The notes under the pieces were generated by a model. That model worked only from the letters and a program-made list of their open reading frames with translations. It was not told the origin of the DNA and made no database searches. From NCBI RefSeq assembly GCF_030692605.1, contig NZ_JAUYUD010000111.1, positions 1 through 57,836 of the forward strand: a stretch of 57,836 bases of DNA, read 5' to 3'. Below, piece by piece: positions 23,774 through 33,806 of the stretch; position 1 is the stretch's first letter, and each line of letters begins with the position of its first letter. Source of the DNA: Lutibacter sp. Lineage in GTDB: Bacteria; Bacteroidota; Bacteroidia; Flavobacteriales; Flavobacteriaceae. The position numbers and the translations under genes are program-made.

Positions 23774-26700
23774 ATGAAAAAAATCATTACTAATAATTCT
23801 CGAAAAGGCAATCCTATTTATTGGGGTTTAAAAATGTGCCTTTCCATTATTTTACTTGTTTTAACATTTTCAAATAGTTATTCAAGTATTTTATCGAATT
23901 CAACGGGCTTAAATTCTGAAAATTTAGCTCCGGAACAACAAACATCTGTACAAGGGAATGTTAAGGACGCAAATGGAGTTCCCTTACCAGGTGTTAACAT
24001 CATAATTGTTGGAACTTCTAAAGGAACTCAATCTGATTTTGATGGGAACTATTCATTAGAAGGTGTACCTGCGAATGCAGTGTTATCATTTAGCTTTGTT
24101 GGTTTTTCTACCAAACAAGTTACCGTTGGAGGTCAAACTAGAATTAATGTAGTTTTACTAGAAGATGCTAATAAATTAGATGAAGTAGTTGTTGTAGGAT
24201 ATGGTACTACTACCAAAAAAGATGCAACAGGTGCTGTTAATGCAATTAGCGCTAAGGATCTTACTGCGGTAAGTTCTATTAATCCTGGTTCAGCCTTAAG
24301 AGGTAAAGTTGCAGGGGTGCAAGTTTCACAAACTAATGGTGAGCCAGGAGGTGGTTTAAATATTAGAATTCGTGGAAATTCATCTATTCGTGGAGGAAAT
24401 GAGCCTTTAATTGTTGTTGATGGTATTCCGTTAGCTGGTGGTGGTGTTTCTGCAGGTGGTGCAGACATTGGTGGTGTTGGATCATCTTCTGCTAAAAGTG
24501 CACTTAACTTTATTAATCAAGACGATATTGAATCTATTACTATTTTAAAAGATGCATCTTCAACTGCTATTTATGGCTCTAGAGGTGCAAATGGAGTTGT
24601 AATTATTACTACTAAAGGTGGTAAATCTGGAGCAGCACAATACGATTTTAATAGTAATATCAGTTTTGCAAGTTTAAGAGGTGATATTGACATGATGACC
24701 GGCGATCAGTACGCTTCTAAAGTTTCTGAGTTAGGTTTAAGTCAAGATTTTGGTGGAAGAAGCTACGATTGGAAAGAAACTTTATTACAAACAGGAATTT
24801 CTACAAACTATAGTTTGGGAGCAACTTTCGGAAATGGTGGTAATCAAAATAGACTCTCTTTAGGGGTACAAGATGTTGAAGGTATTGTTAAAAATACAGG
24901 CCTACAACGTTATTCACTAAATTTTGACAATAAAACAACTGCTTTTGATGAGTTAATAACACTAAACACAAAAGTTTCTGTATCTCAAATAGAAGATCAA
25001 GCTGAAAACACTACAGATAATGCTGGTTTTATTGGTAATATTGTAGGTGTTGGTTTATACTGGAATCCTACAAGAGAATTACGTAATTCAAATGGAACAA
25101 TTAATGTTGTATCTGATACCTATTTAAATCCTGAAGATTATTTAAATTCTTATACTGACAAAACAAGTACAACTAGAGTTTTAGCAAGTGTTGCACCAAC
25201 CGTTAAATTATCTGATAATTTATCTTTTAATATGATTATTGGGGTTGACTATTCAACATCTGAAAGAGCAAGTGCTTTACTGCCAACATTCCAATTACAA
25301 GGATACTACAATAGAAATAACCCAAATGGAGATGATAATTTAGGCGGATTTGCTGCAATGAATGCTATGACAAGATTTAATAAAACTTTTGAAAACTATT
25401 TCACCTACAATAAAACGGTATCTGATAATTTTTCATACAAAGCGTTATTAGGATATTCTTATTATGATTATAATGTAGAAGGATTTTACGTATCAGCAAG
25501 AGATTTTAATCCAGCTCAAACAAATTTAATTGATAATATTGAAGGTGGATTGGCAACTGAAACTAGAACTTCTTCATTTAGATCAAGAAATGAGTTACAA
25601 TCATTCTTCGGAAGATTTGAATCTGTAATTAATGATAAATTATTGGTAACGGCTTCTTTAAGAATAGATGGTTCTACAAGACCAGGTGCTGACGAAAAAT
25701 ATGGCACGTTCCCAGCAATAGGAGCTGCATATAAATTTATTGAAAATGGTGATGGAAACTTGAATAACTTAAAACTAAGAGTTAATTATGGAATCACTGG
25801 TAATCAAGAATTTGACAACAATTCTGCATTATTTGTAGGTCAATACAATAATGGTGGATTTAGCCCAACAACAAACGTAAACAATAAGTTGAAATGGGAA
25901 ACCACCACTTCTTATGGTGCAGGGATAGATTATTCAGTTTTAGATAATAAAGTTACAGGATCGTTAGATTTCTTCCTAAAAGATACCAAAGATTTAATTT
26001 TCCCTACAGATCCAGCCGGTGGAGTACCTGGTGCGTCAATTAGAAGATTTATTAACTTGGATGGTTCTTTGGAAAATTTAGGTTTTGAATTCTCTGTAAA
26101 TTATGATGTAATAGATTCTGAGGATTTAGATTTCTCTGTTGGTACTAATATGTCATTCTTAAAAAATGAAATGAAAAATTTCAAACGTATTGAATTCACA
26201 GGGAACTTACATGGACAAGGATTATCTAATGCTCAATCTCAAATAATTAAAGAAGGAGAACCTTTATTTACTTATTATCTTAAAGAATGGGCAGGTTTTG
26301 ATTCAAATGGGTTGTCTCAATATATTAGAAACGATGGTTCTATAACAGATTTATCAGATGCTCCTGAAAAAGTATTATCAGGTAAATCAGGTTTACCAGA
26401 CTTTAATATTGGTTTCAATACAAGTTTAAGATACAAAAAACTTGATTTCACAACTTCTTGGTATGGTCAATATGGTCACTATATTTATAATAATACGGCT
26501 AACGCATATTTTTATATGAGTGCATTTAATGGTGGTAGAAATATGCCGATAAGTTATGTTAATAGTGGACAATCTGCTAGTGACGTTGCTACTCCATCAT
26601 CGTTATATCTTGAAAAAGGAGATTTCCTTAGATTAGGCGAGCTTGGTATTGGCTATACTTTTGATACAGCAAACTACAAATATATTAATAGTTTACGCGT

Positions 26701-26866
26701 ATTTTTTAATGGATCAAATTTATTGACATTTACTGATTACTCTGGATTTGATCCTGAAGTATCTGTTGCAAAATATAACTCAAATGGTGTACCTTCTGCA
26801 GGAATTGATTATTTAGGATACCCTAACAGTAAATCATTCACTTTTGGATTAAACGTTAAATTTTAA
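23774..26866 (+). CDS. susC: SusC/RagA-family TonB-dependent outer-membrane transporter
   Basis: The 1030-residue protein has a signal segment (hydrophobic 20-36) and a CarboxypepD_reg-like domain (about 58-130). The TonB box DEVVVVGYGT (136-145) leads into a plug with IRIRGNSSIRGGNEPLIVVDG and a large beta-barrel ending VKF. It imports an oligosaccharide with the SusD lipoprotein 12 bp downstream. LacI operators upstream and distant GH65 enzymes under the same operator type suggest an alpha-glucosyl disaccharide or oligosaccharide as ligand. Length and order are normal for the family. Confidence 0.96.
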   Translation: MKKIITNNSRKGNPIYWGLKMCLSIILLVLTFSNSYSSILSNSTGLNSENLAPEQQTSVQGNVKDANGVPLPGVNIIIVGTSKGTQSDFDGNYSLEGVPANAVLSFSFVGFSTKQVTVGGQTRINVVLLEDANKLDEVVVVGYGTTTKKDATGAVNAISAKDLTAVSSINPGSALRGKVAGVQVSQTNGEPGGGLNIRIRGNSSIRGGNEPLIVVDGIPLAGGGVSAGGADIGGVGSSSAKSALNFINQDDIESITILKDASSTAIYGSRGANGVVIITTKGGKSGAAQYDFNSNISFASLRGDIDMMTGDQYASKVSELGLSQDFGGRSYDWKETLLQTGISTNYSLGATFGNGGNQNRLSLGVQDVEGIVKNTGLQRYSLNFDNKTTAFDELITLNTKVSVSQIEDQAENTTDNAGFIGNIVGVGLYWNPTRELRNSNGTINVVSDTYLNPEDYLNSYTDKTSTTRVLASVAPTVKLSDNLSFNMIIGVDYSTSERASALLPTFQLQGYYNRNNPNGDDNLGGFAAMNAMTRFNKTFENYFTYNKTVSDNFSYKALLGYSYYDYNVEGFYVSARDFNPAQTNLIDNIEGGLATETRTSSFRSRNELQSFFGRFESVINDKLLVTASLRIDGSTRPGADEKYGTFPAIGAAYKFIENGDGNLNNLKLRVNYGITGNQEFDNNSALFVGQYNNGGFSPTTNVNNKLKWETTTSYGAGIDYSVLDNKVTGSLDFFLKDTKDLIFPTDPAGGVPGASIRRFINLDGSLENLGFEFSVNYDVIDSEDLDFSVGTNMSFLKNEMKNFKRIEFTGNLHGQGLSNAQSQIIKEGEPLFTYYLKEWAGFDSNGLSQYIRNDGSITDLSDAPEKVLSGKSGLPDFNIGFNTSLRYKKLDFTTSWYGQYGHYIYNNTANAYFYMSAFNGGRNMPISYVNSGQSASDVATPSSLYLEKGDFLRLGELGIGYTFDTANYKYINSLRVFFNGSNLLTFTDYSGFDPEVSVAKYNSNGVPSAGIDYLGYPNSKSFTFGLNVKF

Positions 26867-26878
26867 AATTAAAAAAAG

Positions 26879-28408
26879 ATGAAAATAACAAAATATATAT
26901 TTACAGTATGCCTTAGTGGTATTTTGTTTACAGCTTGTACAAACCTTGAAGAAAAGGTGTATGATGGTGTTGAACTAGAATCCGCTGCTAGTGCTTACGC
27001 TGTTTCTAGCGAAGATGCGTCGACCTTATTAAATAGTGCTTATACCGCTATGAGAGGTGCTTATCAAGATCAAGCTCGTTTAATGGCTTTGGATGAAATG
27101 GCTGGAGACGGAATGGTTGGACCTACTAGAGGTGGTGACTGGGACGATGCAGGTGCGTGGAGAAAAATACATACGCATACAATGGATCCAAATCATGGAT
27201 TTAACAAAGACACATATAATGACTTGTATAGTTTAATAAACGCAGCCAATTTGGTTATTGGTTCAACTACTGCTACAGCTGGTCAAGTTGCTGAAGCAAA
27301 GTTTTTAAGAGCACTACACTATTATCACGTTATTGATCTTTATGGCTCTGCTGCTTATAGAGAAATTGGAAGTGATACCAACGCTGATGCGCTTGTTTAT
27401 ACGAGAAAAGATGCAACTGATTGGGTTATTGCTGAATTGGAATCAATTATAGCAGCTTTACCTTCGTCGATTAATCCAACTAAAGCTAACAAAAATGCTG
27501 CATATTGGTTATTGGCCAAATTGTACCTTAATTATGGGGTATTTGCAGGAGATGCAGCTAGCCCAACTTTTGATGCTGCAAAAATGGATAAAGTAATTTC
27601 TAATGTTAATGCTATAACTGGTAAAACTTTAGCAGCTAATTATTGGGATAACTTTATTCCAAAGAACTCTGAAACATCTTCTGAGTTAATTTTTGTATCT
27701 CAAAACATTGGAGGATCATCTTCAGGAAATATTCGTTCTAGATGGTTTATGGGTCAACATTACAATCAAACTCCATCAGGATGGAATGGTTTTACAACAT
27801 TGGGTGAATATTATGATAAATTTAACCCAAATGATGTTCGTATAAAAACGATGGTGCCATCTGTTACAGCGAATAGTGGATACAATGTTGGGTTTCATAT
27901 TGGACAGCAATATGGACCAGGAGGACCTGGTGTAGGACCAGCTTTAAAAGATAGACTTAATCAAAATTTGGTTTTTACAAAAGCACTTACATTAATTACT
28001 GGAGGTAATACTTTAGAAACCGCTGGAGTTAGGGGTGTTAAATATGTACCTGATTATACTGGTGGTGATAATGCTGATAACGATTATGTAGTTGCACGAT
28101 ATGCAGATGCTTTATTAATGAAAGCAGAAGCAATGTCTAGAAAAGGGGATAATGCAGGTGCACAAGCATTGGTAAGAACTTTACCTAATGAAAGTGCAAC
28201 CGTTGTTGCTTCAACAGCAGATTTAAATATAGTTCGCGCAAGAGAACTTTGGTGGGAAGGATGGAGAAGAAATGATATGATTCGTTTTGGAACTTTCTTA
28301 CAGGTAAGAGCTTTAAAACCGTATGTTTCTGATAAAAAATATTTGTTGAATCCAATTCCATTACCTGGTACAACAAATCCTAATATGGTACAAAATCCTG
28401 GATATTAA
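26879..28408 (+). CDS. susD: SusD/RagB-family surface glycan-binding lipoprotein
   Basis: The 509-residue protein has a lipoprotein signal with lipobox Cys at residue 20 (ILFTACTN). A SusD-like TPR-rich fold follows: LLNSAYTAMRGAYQD, AKFLRALHYYHVIDLYG near 135-155, VARYADALLMKAEAM near 400 and RARELWWEGWRRNDMIRFG near 455-475. It caps the SusC barrel and binds the glycan at the cell surface. It ends with the usual P-x-P-LPGTTNPN-type tail. A long perfect inverted repeat follows the stop. Confidence 0.96.
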   Translation: MKITKYIFTVCLSGILFTACTNLEEKVYDGVELESAASAYAVSSEDASTLLNSAYTAMRGAYQDQARLMALDEMAGDGMVGPTRGGDWDDAGAWRKIHTHTMDPNHGFNKDTYNDLYSLINAANLVIGSTTATAGQVAEAKFLRALHYYHVIDLYGSAAYREIGSDTNADALVYTRKDATDWVIAELESIIAALPSSINPTKANKNAAYWLLAKLYLNYGVFAGDAASPTFDAAKMDKVISNVNAITGKTLAANYWDNFIPKNSETSSELIFVSQNIGGSSSGNIRSRWFMGQHYNQTPSGWNGFTTLGEYYDKFNPNDVRIKTMVPSVTANSGYNVGFHIGQQYGPGGPGVGPALKDRLNQNLVFTKALTLITGGNTLETAGVRGVKYVPDYTGGDNADNDYVVARYADALLMKAEAMSRKGDNAGAQALVRTLPNESATVVASTADLNIVRARELWWEGWRRNDMIRFGTFLQVRALKPYVSDKKYLLNPIPLPGTTNPNMVQNPGY

Positions 28409-28421
28409 TTTATAATTAATT

Positions 28422-28482
28422 CCAAATAATATTAAATAAAAAAGTAGGCAATTTGCCTACTTTTTTATTTAATATTATTTGG
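28422..28482. terminator. Bidirectional terminator: perfect 30-bp inverted repeat
   Basis: Two 30-bp arms (28422-28451 and 28453-28482) are exact reverse complements around one central base. The GTAGGC/GCCTAC core is flanked on both sides by A/T-rich arms, so each strand yields a hairpin followed by a T-run. It sits between the convergent susD and response-regulator genes and would stop transcription from both sides. Confidence 0.9.
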
Positions 28483-28522
28483 TTTAGAATGCACCCACCA
28501 TATAATTTTAATTATCAATTTT

Positions 28523-29209
28523 TTAAGGAGCAATTAATTTAAATCCTTGATTATGGATATTTTCAATTTTTATAGATTCATCTTTTGCTAAATACTTTCT
28601 TAAACGGGTAATAAATACATTGAGACTTTTTCTATTAAAGTAATCATCTTTTTTCCAAAAAGTATTCAAAATATTGCTATGTGTGCATGTATGATTTTTA
28701 TTTTTCAATAAATATAGCAATAAATCACCTTCCCTAATAGTAAGCTGTCTTTTTTCATTTTGAAATTGTAATTCATAACTTATGGAACAATAAATATAAT
28801 TTCCAATTTCGTAAAAATCGTTTCTTTCTTTGGTGTCTTTAGTTAATATTCCTAATAAGCTATTTAGCCTTACTACTAACTCTTCTTCATCAATTGGTTT
28901 TTTTATAAATTCAACAGCACCTAATGAATATCCTTTTAATACATCTATTTTCAGTGACCGTGCTGTTAGAAAAAGAAATGGAATTCTAATGTTGTTTTCC
29001 TTCATTTTTTTTGCTAATGAAAACCCATCCATATCTGGCATCATAACATCTAACAAACATAAATCAAACTTTTTTTCTCTTAGAATTTCCAATGCGTTAA
29101 TTCCATTCTTTACCCAGGTAACTGAAAATTTTTTAAGTTTTAGATATTCACTTAATAAATAACCTAAAGAGTCATCATCTTCAACAAGAAGTAATCTATA
29201 TTCAGTCAT
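28523..29209 (-). CDS. OmpR-family response regulator
   Basis: The 228-residue protein has a receiver domain (1-118) with D11/D12, phospho-acceptor D54 in LLDVMMPD and the KKP lysine near 104. A winged-helix DNA-binding domain (about 130-225) follows. Its start touches the kinase stop, leaving a 3-bp gap, so the two are one operon. It is convergent to susCD. Phased 11-bp repeats upstream of susC, of the 32-50 kb cluster and of the MFS gene are the sort of site this family binds; this link is inferred only. Confidence 0.95.
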   Translation of the reverse strand: MTEYRLLLVEDDDSLGYLLSEYLKLKKFSVTWVKNGINALEILREKKFDLCLLDVMMPDMDGFSLAKKMKENNIRIPFLFLTARSLKIDVLKGYSLGAVEFIKKPIDEEELVVRLNSLLGILTKDTKERNDFYEIGNYIYCSISYELQFQNEKRQLTIREGDLLLYLLKNKNHTCTHSNILNTFWKKDDYFNRKSLNVFITRLRKYLAKDESIKIENIHNQGFKLIAP

Positions 29210-29212
29210 AAT

Positions 29213-30484
29213 TTATTGATTAATTTGAGGTAATTTAAACGTTATAATGGTTCCAAATTTAAGAGAGCTATGTATTTCTATACTGCCTTTATGAAGTTTA
29301 ATAATTTTTTTCACATAACTTAAACCAAGCCCATAGCCTTTTACAGTATATAAATCTCCAGAAGAAACTCTGAAATATTTATTAAAAATACGGTGCTGAT
29401 CTTTTTTAGCAATTCCAATGCCATTATCTTCAACGGAAATAACTAGTTTTTTATTTTTAATTTCTGCATTTAAATTTATTAATTTGGGTGTGTTTTTGTT
29501 ATATTTTTTTGCATTGTCCAATATATTATTAATGGCGTTACTCAAATGTTTAGGTTCACAAAGTATTAGTAACTTTTCATCTTTTAAGGTATAATTAAAT
29601 TGAATGTTTTCTATTTTTGAGAACAAAAAAAACTCCTCACAAAGTTTTTTTAGATGTGGGAAATAATCAGTAAGAGTTAATTTAAATATATTTTTTTTAT
29701 CTAAACTGGCTAGTTTTAGAACATCATCAATATGAACTTTAAGTCGCTCATTTTGGCTTTTAATTATTTCAAGTAAAACGTTGTTTTCTTCATTGTCTTG
29801 CTGTTGAAGTATTTTAACAGCTAGGCTAATAGAAGAAACAGGAGTTTTTAACTCGTGAGTAAGGTTGTTGATAAATTCATTGGTCATTGTAATATTGCTT
29901 TGTTGCCAGTAAAATGATCTTAAAACCCAAATAACAATTAAAATAATAGCAATTAAAAAAAGCAGACTCGGTATGTAAAGACTATTTAATTGATACAAAA
30001 AATAGCCATTAATATTATTAAATTGCAATTCTAAAATTAACGTTTTGCCAACTAAATTTGGTAAATATCCATTAAGTTGAAGGGGATATCTTTTAGCCTT
30101 TTTTACTTCAGAATTGTAATTTGAAGAATAGATAAATAGAGCCGTATCTCGTGCAAATAATTTATAAGAAAAATCTGTTTTTATACCGTTTTCTAACAAG
30201 CTGGATGCGATAAAATCTTTTAAAAAATAACTGGACGCATCTCTTACACTATCTATATTAGATTTAAAATAAGTACTATCGTTGGTAATTGCTTTGCCTA
30301 AAAGAAATGTAAGATCGTTTTGAGATGTTAAATCAAATTTTATTTTTTTTGCAGACTGCCCTAAATTTTCATTAAAACGAGCTTCAGCTAAATTCAATCC
30401 AATTTTAAGATAACGATATTGAATAATTCCTAAACCAACTATGGAAATTATAAATATGAGGATGTATATATTTCTCTTATTCAA
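29213..30484 (-). CDS. Sensor histidine kinase (HisKA/HATPase) with periplasmic sensor
   Basis: The 423-residue protein has a first membrane helix (about 5-23), a periplasmic sensor of roughly 145 residues without a recognised fold, and a second helix (170-188). HisKA follows with His210 (NNLTHELKTPVSSI). The HATPase domain has N-box NNILDNAKKY, G1 DNGIGIA and G2 GYGLGLSYV. It phosphorylates the OmpR-type regulator next to it. There is no HAMP domain. The signal is unknown; position next to susCD and the redox cluster suggests that it senses their substrate or envelope state. Confidence 0.94.
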   Translation of the reverse strand: MNKRNIYILIFIISIVGLGIIQYRYLKIGLNLAEARFNENLGQSAKKIKFDLTSQNDLTFLLGKAITNDSTYFKSNIDSVRDASSYFLKDFIASSLLENGIKTDFSYKLFARDTALFIYSSNYNSEVKKAKRYPLQLNGYLPNLVGKTLILELQFNNINGYFLYQLNSLYIPSLLFLIAIILIVIWVLRSFYWQQSNITMTNEFINNLTHELKTPVSSISLAVKILQQQDNEENNVLLEIIKSQNERLKVHIDDVLKLASLDKKNIFKLTLTDYFPHLKKLCEEFFLFSKIENIQFNYTLKDEKLLILCEPKHLSNAINNILDNAKKYNKNTPKLINLNAEIKNKKLVISVEDNGIGIAKKDQHRIFNKYFRVSSGDLYTVKGYGLGLSYVKKIIKLHKGSIEIHSSLKFGTIITFKLPQINQ

Positions 30485-30744
30485 TTTAATAAATTATTTG
30501 TCAATTTTAAATAATAAACAATACACTTTAAAATTTTAATTTAATCGTAATCGATAGATTATCAGCCGAATATAAATAAAAATTTTAAATAAATAAATAA
30601 ATGTTAAAGTTAGACAAAATTGTACAATTTTCAATTTATTGTTTGTTTTTTAATTGATAATTTTAACCGAAAAATATACGGTTTTTGAATTTCAAATGGA
30701 TATTTTTGTGAAGTATTATAAAAATAAAAAAAGTTTAGACTAGT

Positions 30745-31653
30745 ATGAAGAAAAAAATAATTTTAGGTATTGTATTGCTATTTTCACTTTTAATACTTTG
30801 GTATTTGTTTGTTAAAAAATATGATTATATAGTTACATTTAAAGAAAAAACTTCACCTGGAACTATTTTTCATGGGGCATTAGAATGGAATGAAAATTTA
30901 ATAAAATCTGATTTAATAGAGTCAAAAATAATTAAAGAAATTGCGTTTTCGAACATAAAACAAGAATTTAAAATCAAAGATAGCACCATTGTTTTCAATT
31001 GGGATTTTGAAGGGATTAACGATTCAATAACAAAAGTGACCGTTGGAGTTATTGATGCTAAAAATTCAATTCTTAATAGAATAATGTTGCCTTTTACTTC
31101 TAATGGAATAAAACAATTTGCAATTAATAAAGTTGTTAGTTTTAAAAGTGGATTAGAACAACATCTAGATAAACACAAGGTAAAATTTAGAGGAATATCC
31201 GAAATTCCTGAAATTTTTTGTGCTTATGTAAATGTTGAAAGTACTTTAGAAGGCAAAGCTCAAGAAATGATTGCTAATAACAGTACTGTTATGGTTTTTT
31301 TAAACGAGAATAATATTAAAATGGTTGGAAATCCATTTATTGAGGTTACTTCATGGGATATTGTAAATAAAAATATTAAATTTAATTATTGTTTTCCAGT
31401 TGAAAAAATGAACTATTTGCCAAAGCATCCAATGGTATTTTTCAAACAAATAACTGCCAAAAAAGCACTGAACACGACCTATTTTGGAAATTATAGAACT
31501 TCTGACAGGGCATGGTTTTCAGTTTATGATCATGCTCTTAGAAATAATATTAAATTAACGAATATGCCTCTAGAAATTTTTTACAATAATCCATATATGG
31601 GTGGAAATGAATTGGAATGGAGGGCTGAAATATTTATTCCAATTGAAGAATGA
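30745..31653 (+). CDS. Membrane-anchored SRPBCC + GyrI-like effector-binding domain protein
   Basis: The 302-residue protein starts with one membrane helix (about 4-22). A polyketide-cyclase/SRPBCC-like segment follows (about 25-145), then a GyrI-like/AraC-effector-binding domain (about 155-300; the final strand reads WRAEIFIPIEE). Such two-domain proteins are frequent in Bacteroidota and lack a DNA-binding part. They probably bind hydrophobic small molecules, but no function is established. It is divergent from the kinase gene across a 260-bp A/T-rich gap with no gene, and is followed by a 445-bp gap before the CRTAC1 cluster. Confidence 0.7.
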   Translation: MKKKIILGIVLLFSLLILWYLFVKKYDYIVTFKEKTSPGTIFHGALEWNENLIKSDLIESKIIKEIAFSNIKQEFKIKDSTIVFNWDFEGINDSITKVTVGVIDAKNSILNRIMLPFTSNGIKQFAINKVVSFKSGLEQHLDKHKVKFRGISEIPEIFCAYVNVESTLEGKAQEMIANNSTVMVFLNENNIKMVGNPFIEVTSWDIVNKNIKFNYCFPVEKMNYLPKHPMVFFKQITAKKALNTTYFGNYRTSDRAWFSVYDHALRNNIKLTNMPLEIFYNNPYMGGNELEWRAEIFIPIEE

Positions 31654-31944
31654 AATATTTTTTATTGAGTAAGACACAAATTTCCTGTTTTGTGTAATTT
31701 TGAATATATAAAAGCACAAATTAACAGGGATATCTCAATATTATTTTCATCATAAAAAATAAATAAATGAAGGTTTTGTAAATGATGAAAATCTTGTGAA
31801 TTTATAGTGATATAAATAAGAACCTTGAGGTAAATTTGATTTTAAAATTCCACATTATAAAAACATAAAACTACTTATTTGTGGTAATTTTGAAGGAGTA
31901 ATTTTATATTTTTATCTCCTTTTTCTCAATAATTTCATTCAAAA

Positions 31945-31972
31945 TATAATGAAAGATTAATGAAGGGTTAAT
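31945..31972 (+). promoter_or_regulatory. Phased 11-bp direct repeats upstream of the CRTAC1/haem cluster
   Basis: TATAAT (31945), ATTAAT (31956) and GTTAAT (31967) recur every 11 bp with GAAAG and GAAGG spacers. The core TTAATGAAGGGTTAAT differs at one of 16 positions from the array upstream of susC (23552). The array is 60-85 bp upstream of the -7 candidate at 32031, a suitable activator position. Confidence 0.45.
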
Positions 31973-32030
31973 GTCTTATTAATACTCATTAAAAACCTTA
32001 TTTTAACAAGCCTCTTGAATTTTTTTCTCT

Positions 32031-32038
32031 TATTTTTG
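32031..32038 (+). promoter_or_regulatory. Candidate -7 element of the CRTAC1/haem cluster
   Basis: TATTTTTG fits TAnnTTTG and lies 60 bp before the first gene at 32099. The -33 region is poor. Given the A/T content this could be chance. Confidence 0.4.
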
Positions 32039-32098
32039 TTTCACTACTTAATTAAAATTGTTAAAAATTTGTCTAAAATATAGAAAAAATAACAACAA

Positions 32099-33802
32099 AT
32101 GTATTCTATAAAAAAGGGTATTAATAACAAGAGTAAAATTAAAATATTTATTTTTATTTTAATAATTTCATCTGGGTTTTTAGGATGTAATTTTAGTAAT
32201 AAATCAGCTTCATCATCTGAAAATTTAAATCTTTCGGTTCCAGATTCAAATAATGAATTCTTTCAAGAAATTGGTCAGTCAATTGGATTAAATTTTATTC
32301 ATTCAATAGGTTCTAAAGAGATGGATAATATTATCGAATCTGTTGGCGGAGGGACTGCCTTTCTTGACTTTGATCAAGATGGTTTTATAGATATTTTTAT
32401 GTGCAGTGGCACTTGGATTGAAGGATTTAGCGATGGTGATAAACCAGATAATTTACCTGTAAATAGACTCTATCGTAATTTGAAGAATGGCACTTTCGAA
32501 GATGTAACTGAAAAAGCTAAGTTAAACATTCCAATGTATAGTTTAGGATCTACAATTGGTGATTATAATAATGATGGTTATCCCGATATTTTTATCAGTA
32601 ATTATGGGATTAACGCTTTGTTCAAAAACAACGGAAATGGCACATTTGAAAATGTAACTAAAAACGCAAAAATTGGAGGTGGAAAAAACGAATGTAGCGT
32701 TGGTGCAGTTTGGTTTGATTATGACAATGATGGGCTTTTAGATTTATATGTTGGAAATTACCTAGAATTTAATCCCGATTATAAATACTTCTACGCTCCA
32801 GATGGTTTTCCAGGACCACTTGCTTATAACAGTCAACCAGATATTTTGTACCATAATAACGGAGATGGATCTTTTAAAAATGTTACCAAACAAATGGGTA
32901 TTGTAGATATTGATGGAAGAGCAATGGGAGTTGGTGCGGCTGATTATGACGATGATGGTTTTATGGATATTTATGTTGCTAATGATCACACAGTTAATTA
33001 TTTATGGCATAATAATGCAGGTAAAGGATTTACAGATAGAGGTGTAATGTCAGGTACTGCATTTAGCCAAGCAGGTGAGGCCACAGTTAGTATGGCAATA
33101 GATTTTTCAGATTACAATCAAGATGGATTGTTAGATATGTTTATTTCAGATGACAATTATTGTTCGCTATATGAAAATTTAGGAAAAGGTGTTTTTAAGG
33201 ATAATTCATATGCTTCAGGTATTTCGATAGCTGCTGGTCAATTTATTGGTTGGTCTTCTTCATTTTTAGATTATGACAACGACGGAGATGCAGATATTTT
33301 TAAAACAAATGGAGAATTAAAACACCGATATGGGCAAGAAGATCAACTTTTTGAAAATTTAGGAGATGGAAAATTCAGTGATGTTTCGGTTGAAAGAGGA
33401 AGCTATTTTAAAGAAGAAAATGTTGGTCGTGGTGCATGTATGGGTGATTATGACAATGATGGAGATATTGATATTTTTATTACAAATTTAGATAATAAAG
33501 CAAAATTTTTAAGAAATAACAAAGGGAATCTAAATAATTGGATAACATTAAATTTAGTTGGTCAATCTAGTAATAGAGATGGAATAGGATCTAGAATTAA
33601 AATTGTAAGTGGCGGAAAAAATTACATAATGCAAAAAATTAGTACAAGTGGTTATCTTTCACAAAATGACCCAAGAGTTCACATCGGATTGAATAAGAAC
33701 CTAACAGTTGAAAGTATTGAAATTAAATGGCCTTCCGGAAAAATACAATTATTAAAAAACGTAAAGATTAATCAAATTTTAACAATTAAAGAGCCAATAT
33801 AA
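32099..33802 (+). CDS. CRTAC1/ASPIC-UnbV family FG-GAP propeller lipoprotein
   Basis: The 567-residue protein has a lipoprotein-type signal with Cys near residue 30 (GFLGCNF). Seven calcium-type DxDxDGxxD loops follow (DFDQDGFID, DYNNDGYPD, DYDNDGLLD, DYDDDGFMD, DYNQDGLLD, DYDNDGDAD, DYDNDGDID), one per blade of a seven-bladed FG-GAP propeller. The C-terminal 100 residues are the ASPIC/UnbV domain (GIGSRIKI, HIGL). CRTAC1-type proteins have no proven bacterial activity. It opens a run of thirteen co-directional genes and is 4 bp from the next, so it probably works at the cell surface with their products. Confidence 0.9.
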   Translation: MYSIKKGINNKSKIKIFIFILIISSGFLGCNFSNKSASSSENLNLSVPDSNNEFFQEIGQSIGLNFIHSIGSKEMDNIIESVGGGTAFLDFDQDGFIDIFMCSGTWIEGFSDGDKPDNLPVNRLYRNLKNGTFEDVTEKAKLNIPMYSLGSTIGDYNNDGYPDIFISNYGINALFKNNGNGTFENVTKNAKIGGGKNECSVGAVWFDYDNDGLLDLYVGNYLEFNPDYKYFYAPDGFPGPLAYNSQPDILYHNNGDGSFKNVTKQMGIVDIDGRAMGVGAADYDDDGFMDIYVANDHTVNYLWHNNAGKGFTDRGVMSGTAFSQAGEATVSMAIDFSDYNQDGLLDMFISDDNYCSLYENLGKGVFKDNSYASGISIAAGQFIGWSSSFLDYDNDGDADIFKTNGELKHRYGQEDQLFENLGDGKFSDVSVERGSYFKEENVGRGACMGDYDNDGDIDIFITNLDNKAKFLRNNKGNLNNWITLNLVGQSSNRDGIGSRIKIVSGGKNYIMQKISTSGYLSQNDPRVHIGLNKNLTVESIEIKWPSGKIQLLKNVKINQILTIKEPI

Positions 33803-33806
33803 ATAC

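Larger units (their letters stand above)
31654..32098 (+). promoter_or_regulatory. 445-bp intergenic promoter region of the CRTAC1/haem cluster
   Basis: No open frame of note is present. CCTGTTTTGTG (near 31685) and CACAAATTAACAGG (near 31715) form an interrupted inverted repeat that may end the upstream transcript. A TGTAATTTTGAA/GTAATTTTGAA motif occurs twice (31694 and 31882). Further right are the phased RTTAAT repeats and a TATTTTTG element, which together look like a regulated promoter. Confidence 0.5.

Noticed and set aside
24133-24468. 111-codon minus-strand open frame inside susC, rich in Pro/Thr/Ser
   Set aside because: Typical antisense shadow of the Gly-rich SusC plug; no start context or homology features.
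30485-30744. Small gene in the 260-bp gap between the kinase and the GyrI-like gene
   Set aside because: Very A/T-rich with frequent stops in all frames; most likely divergent promoters.
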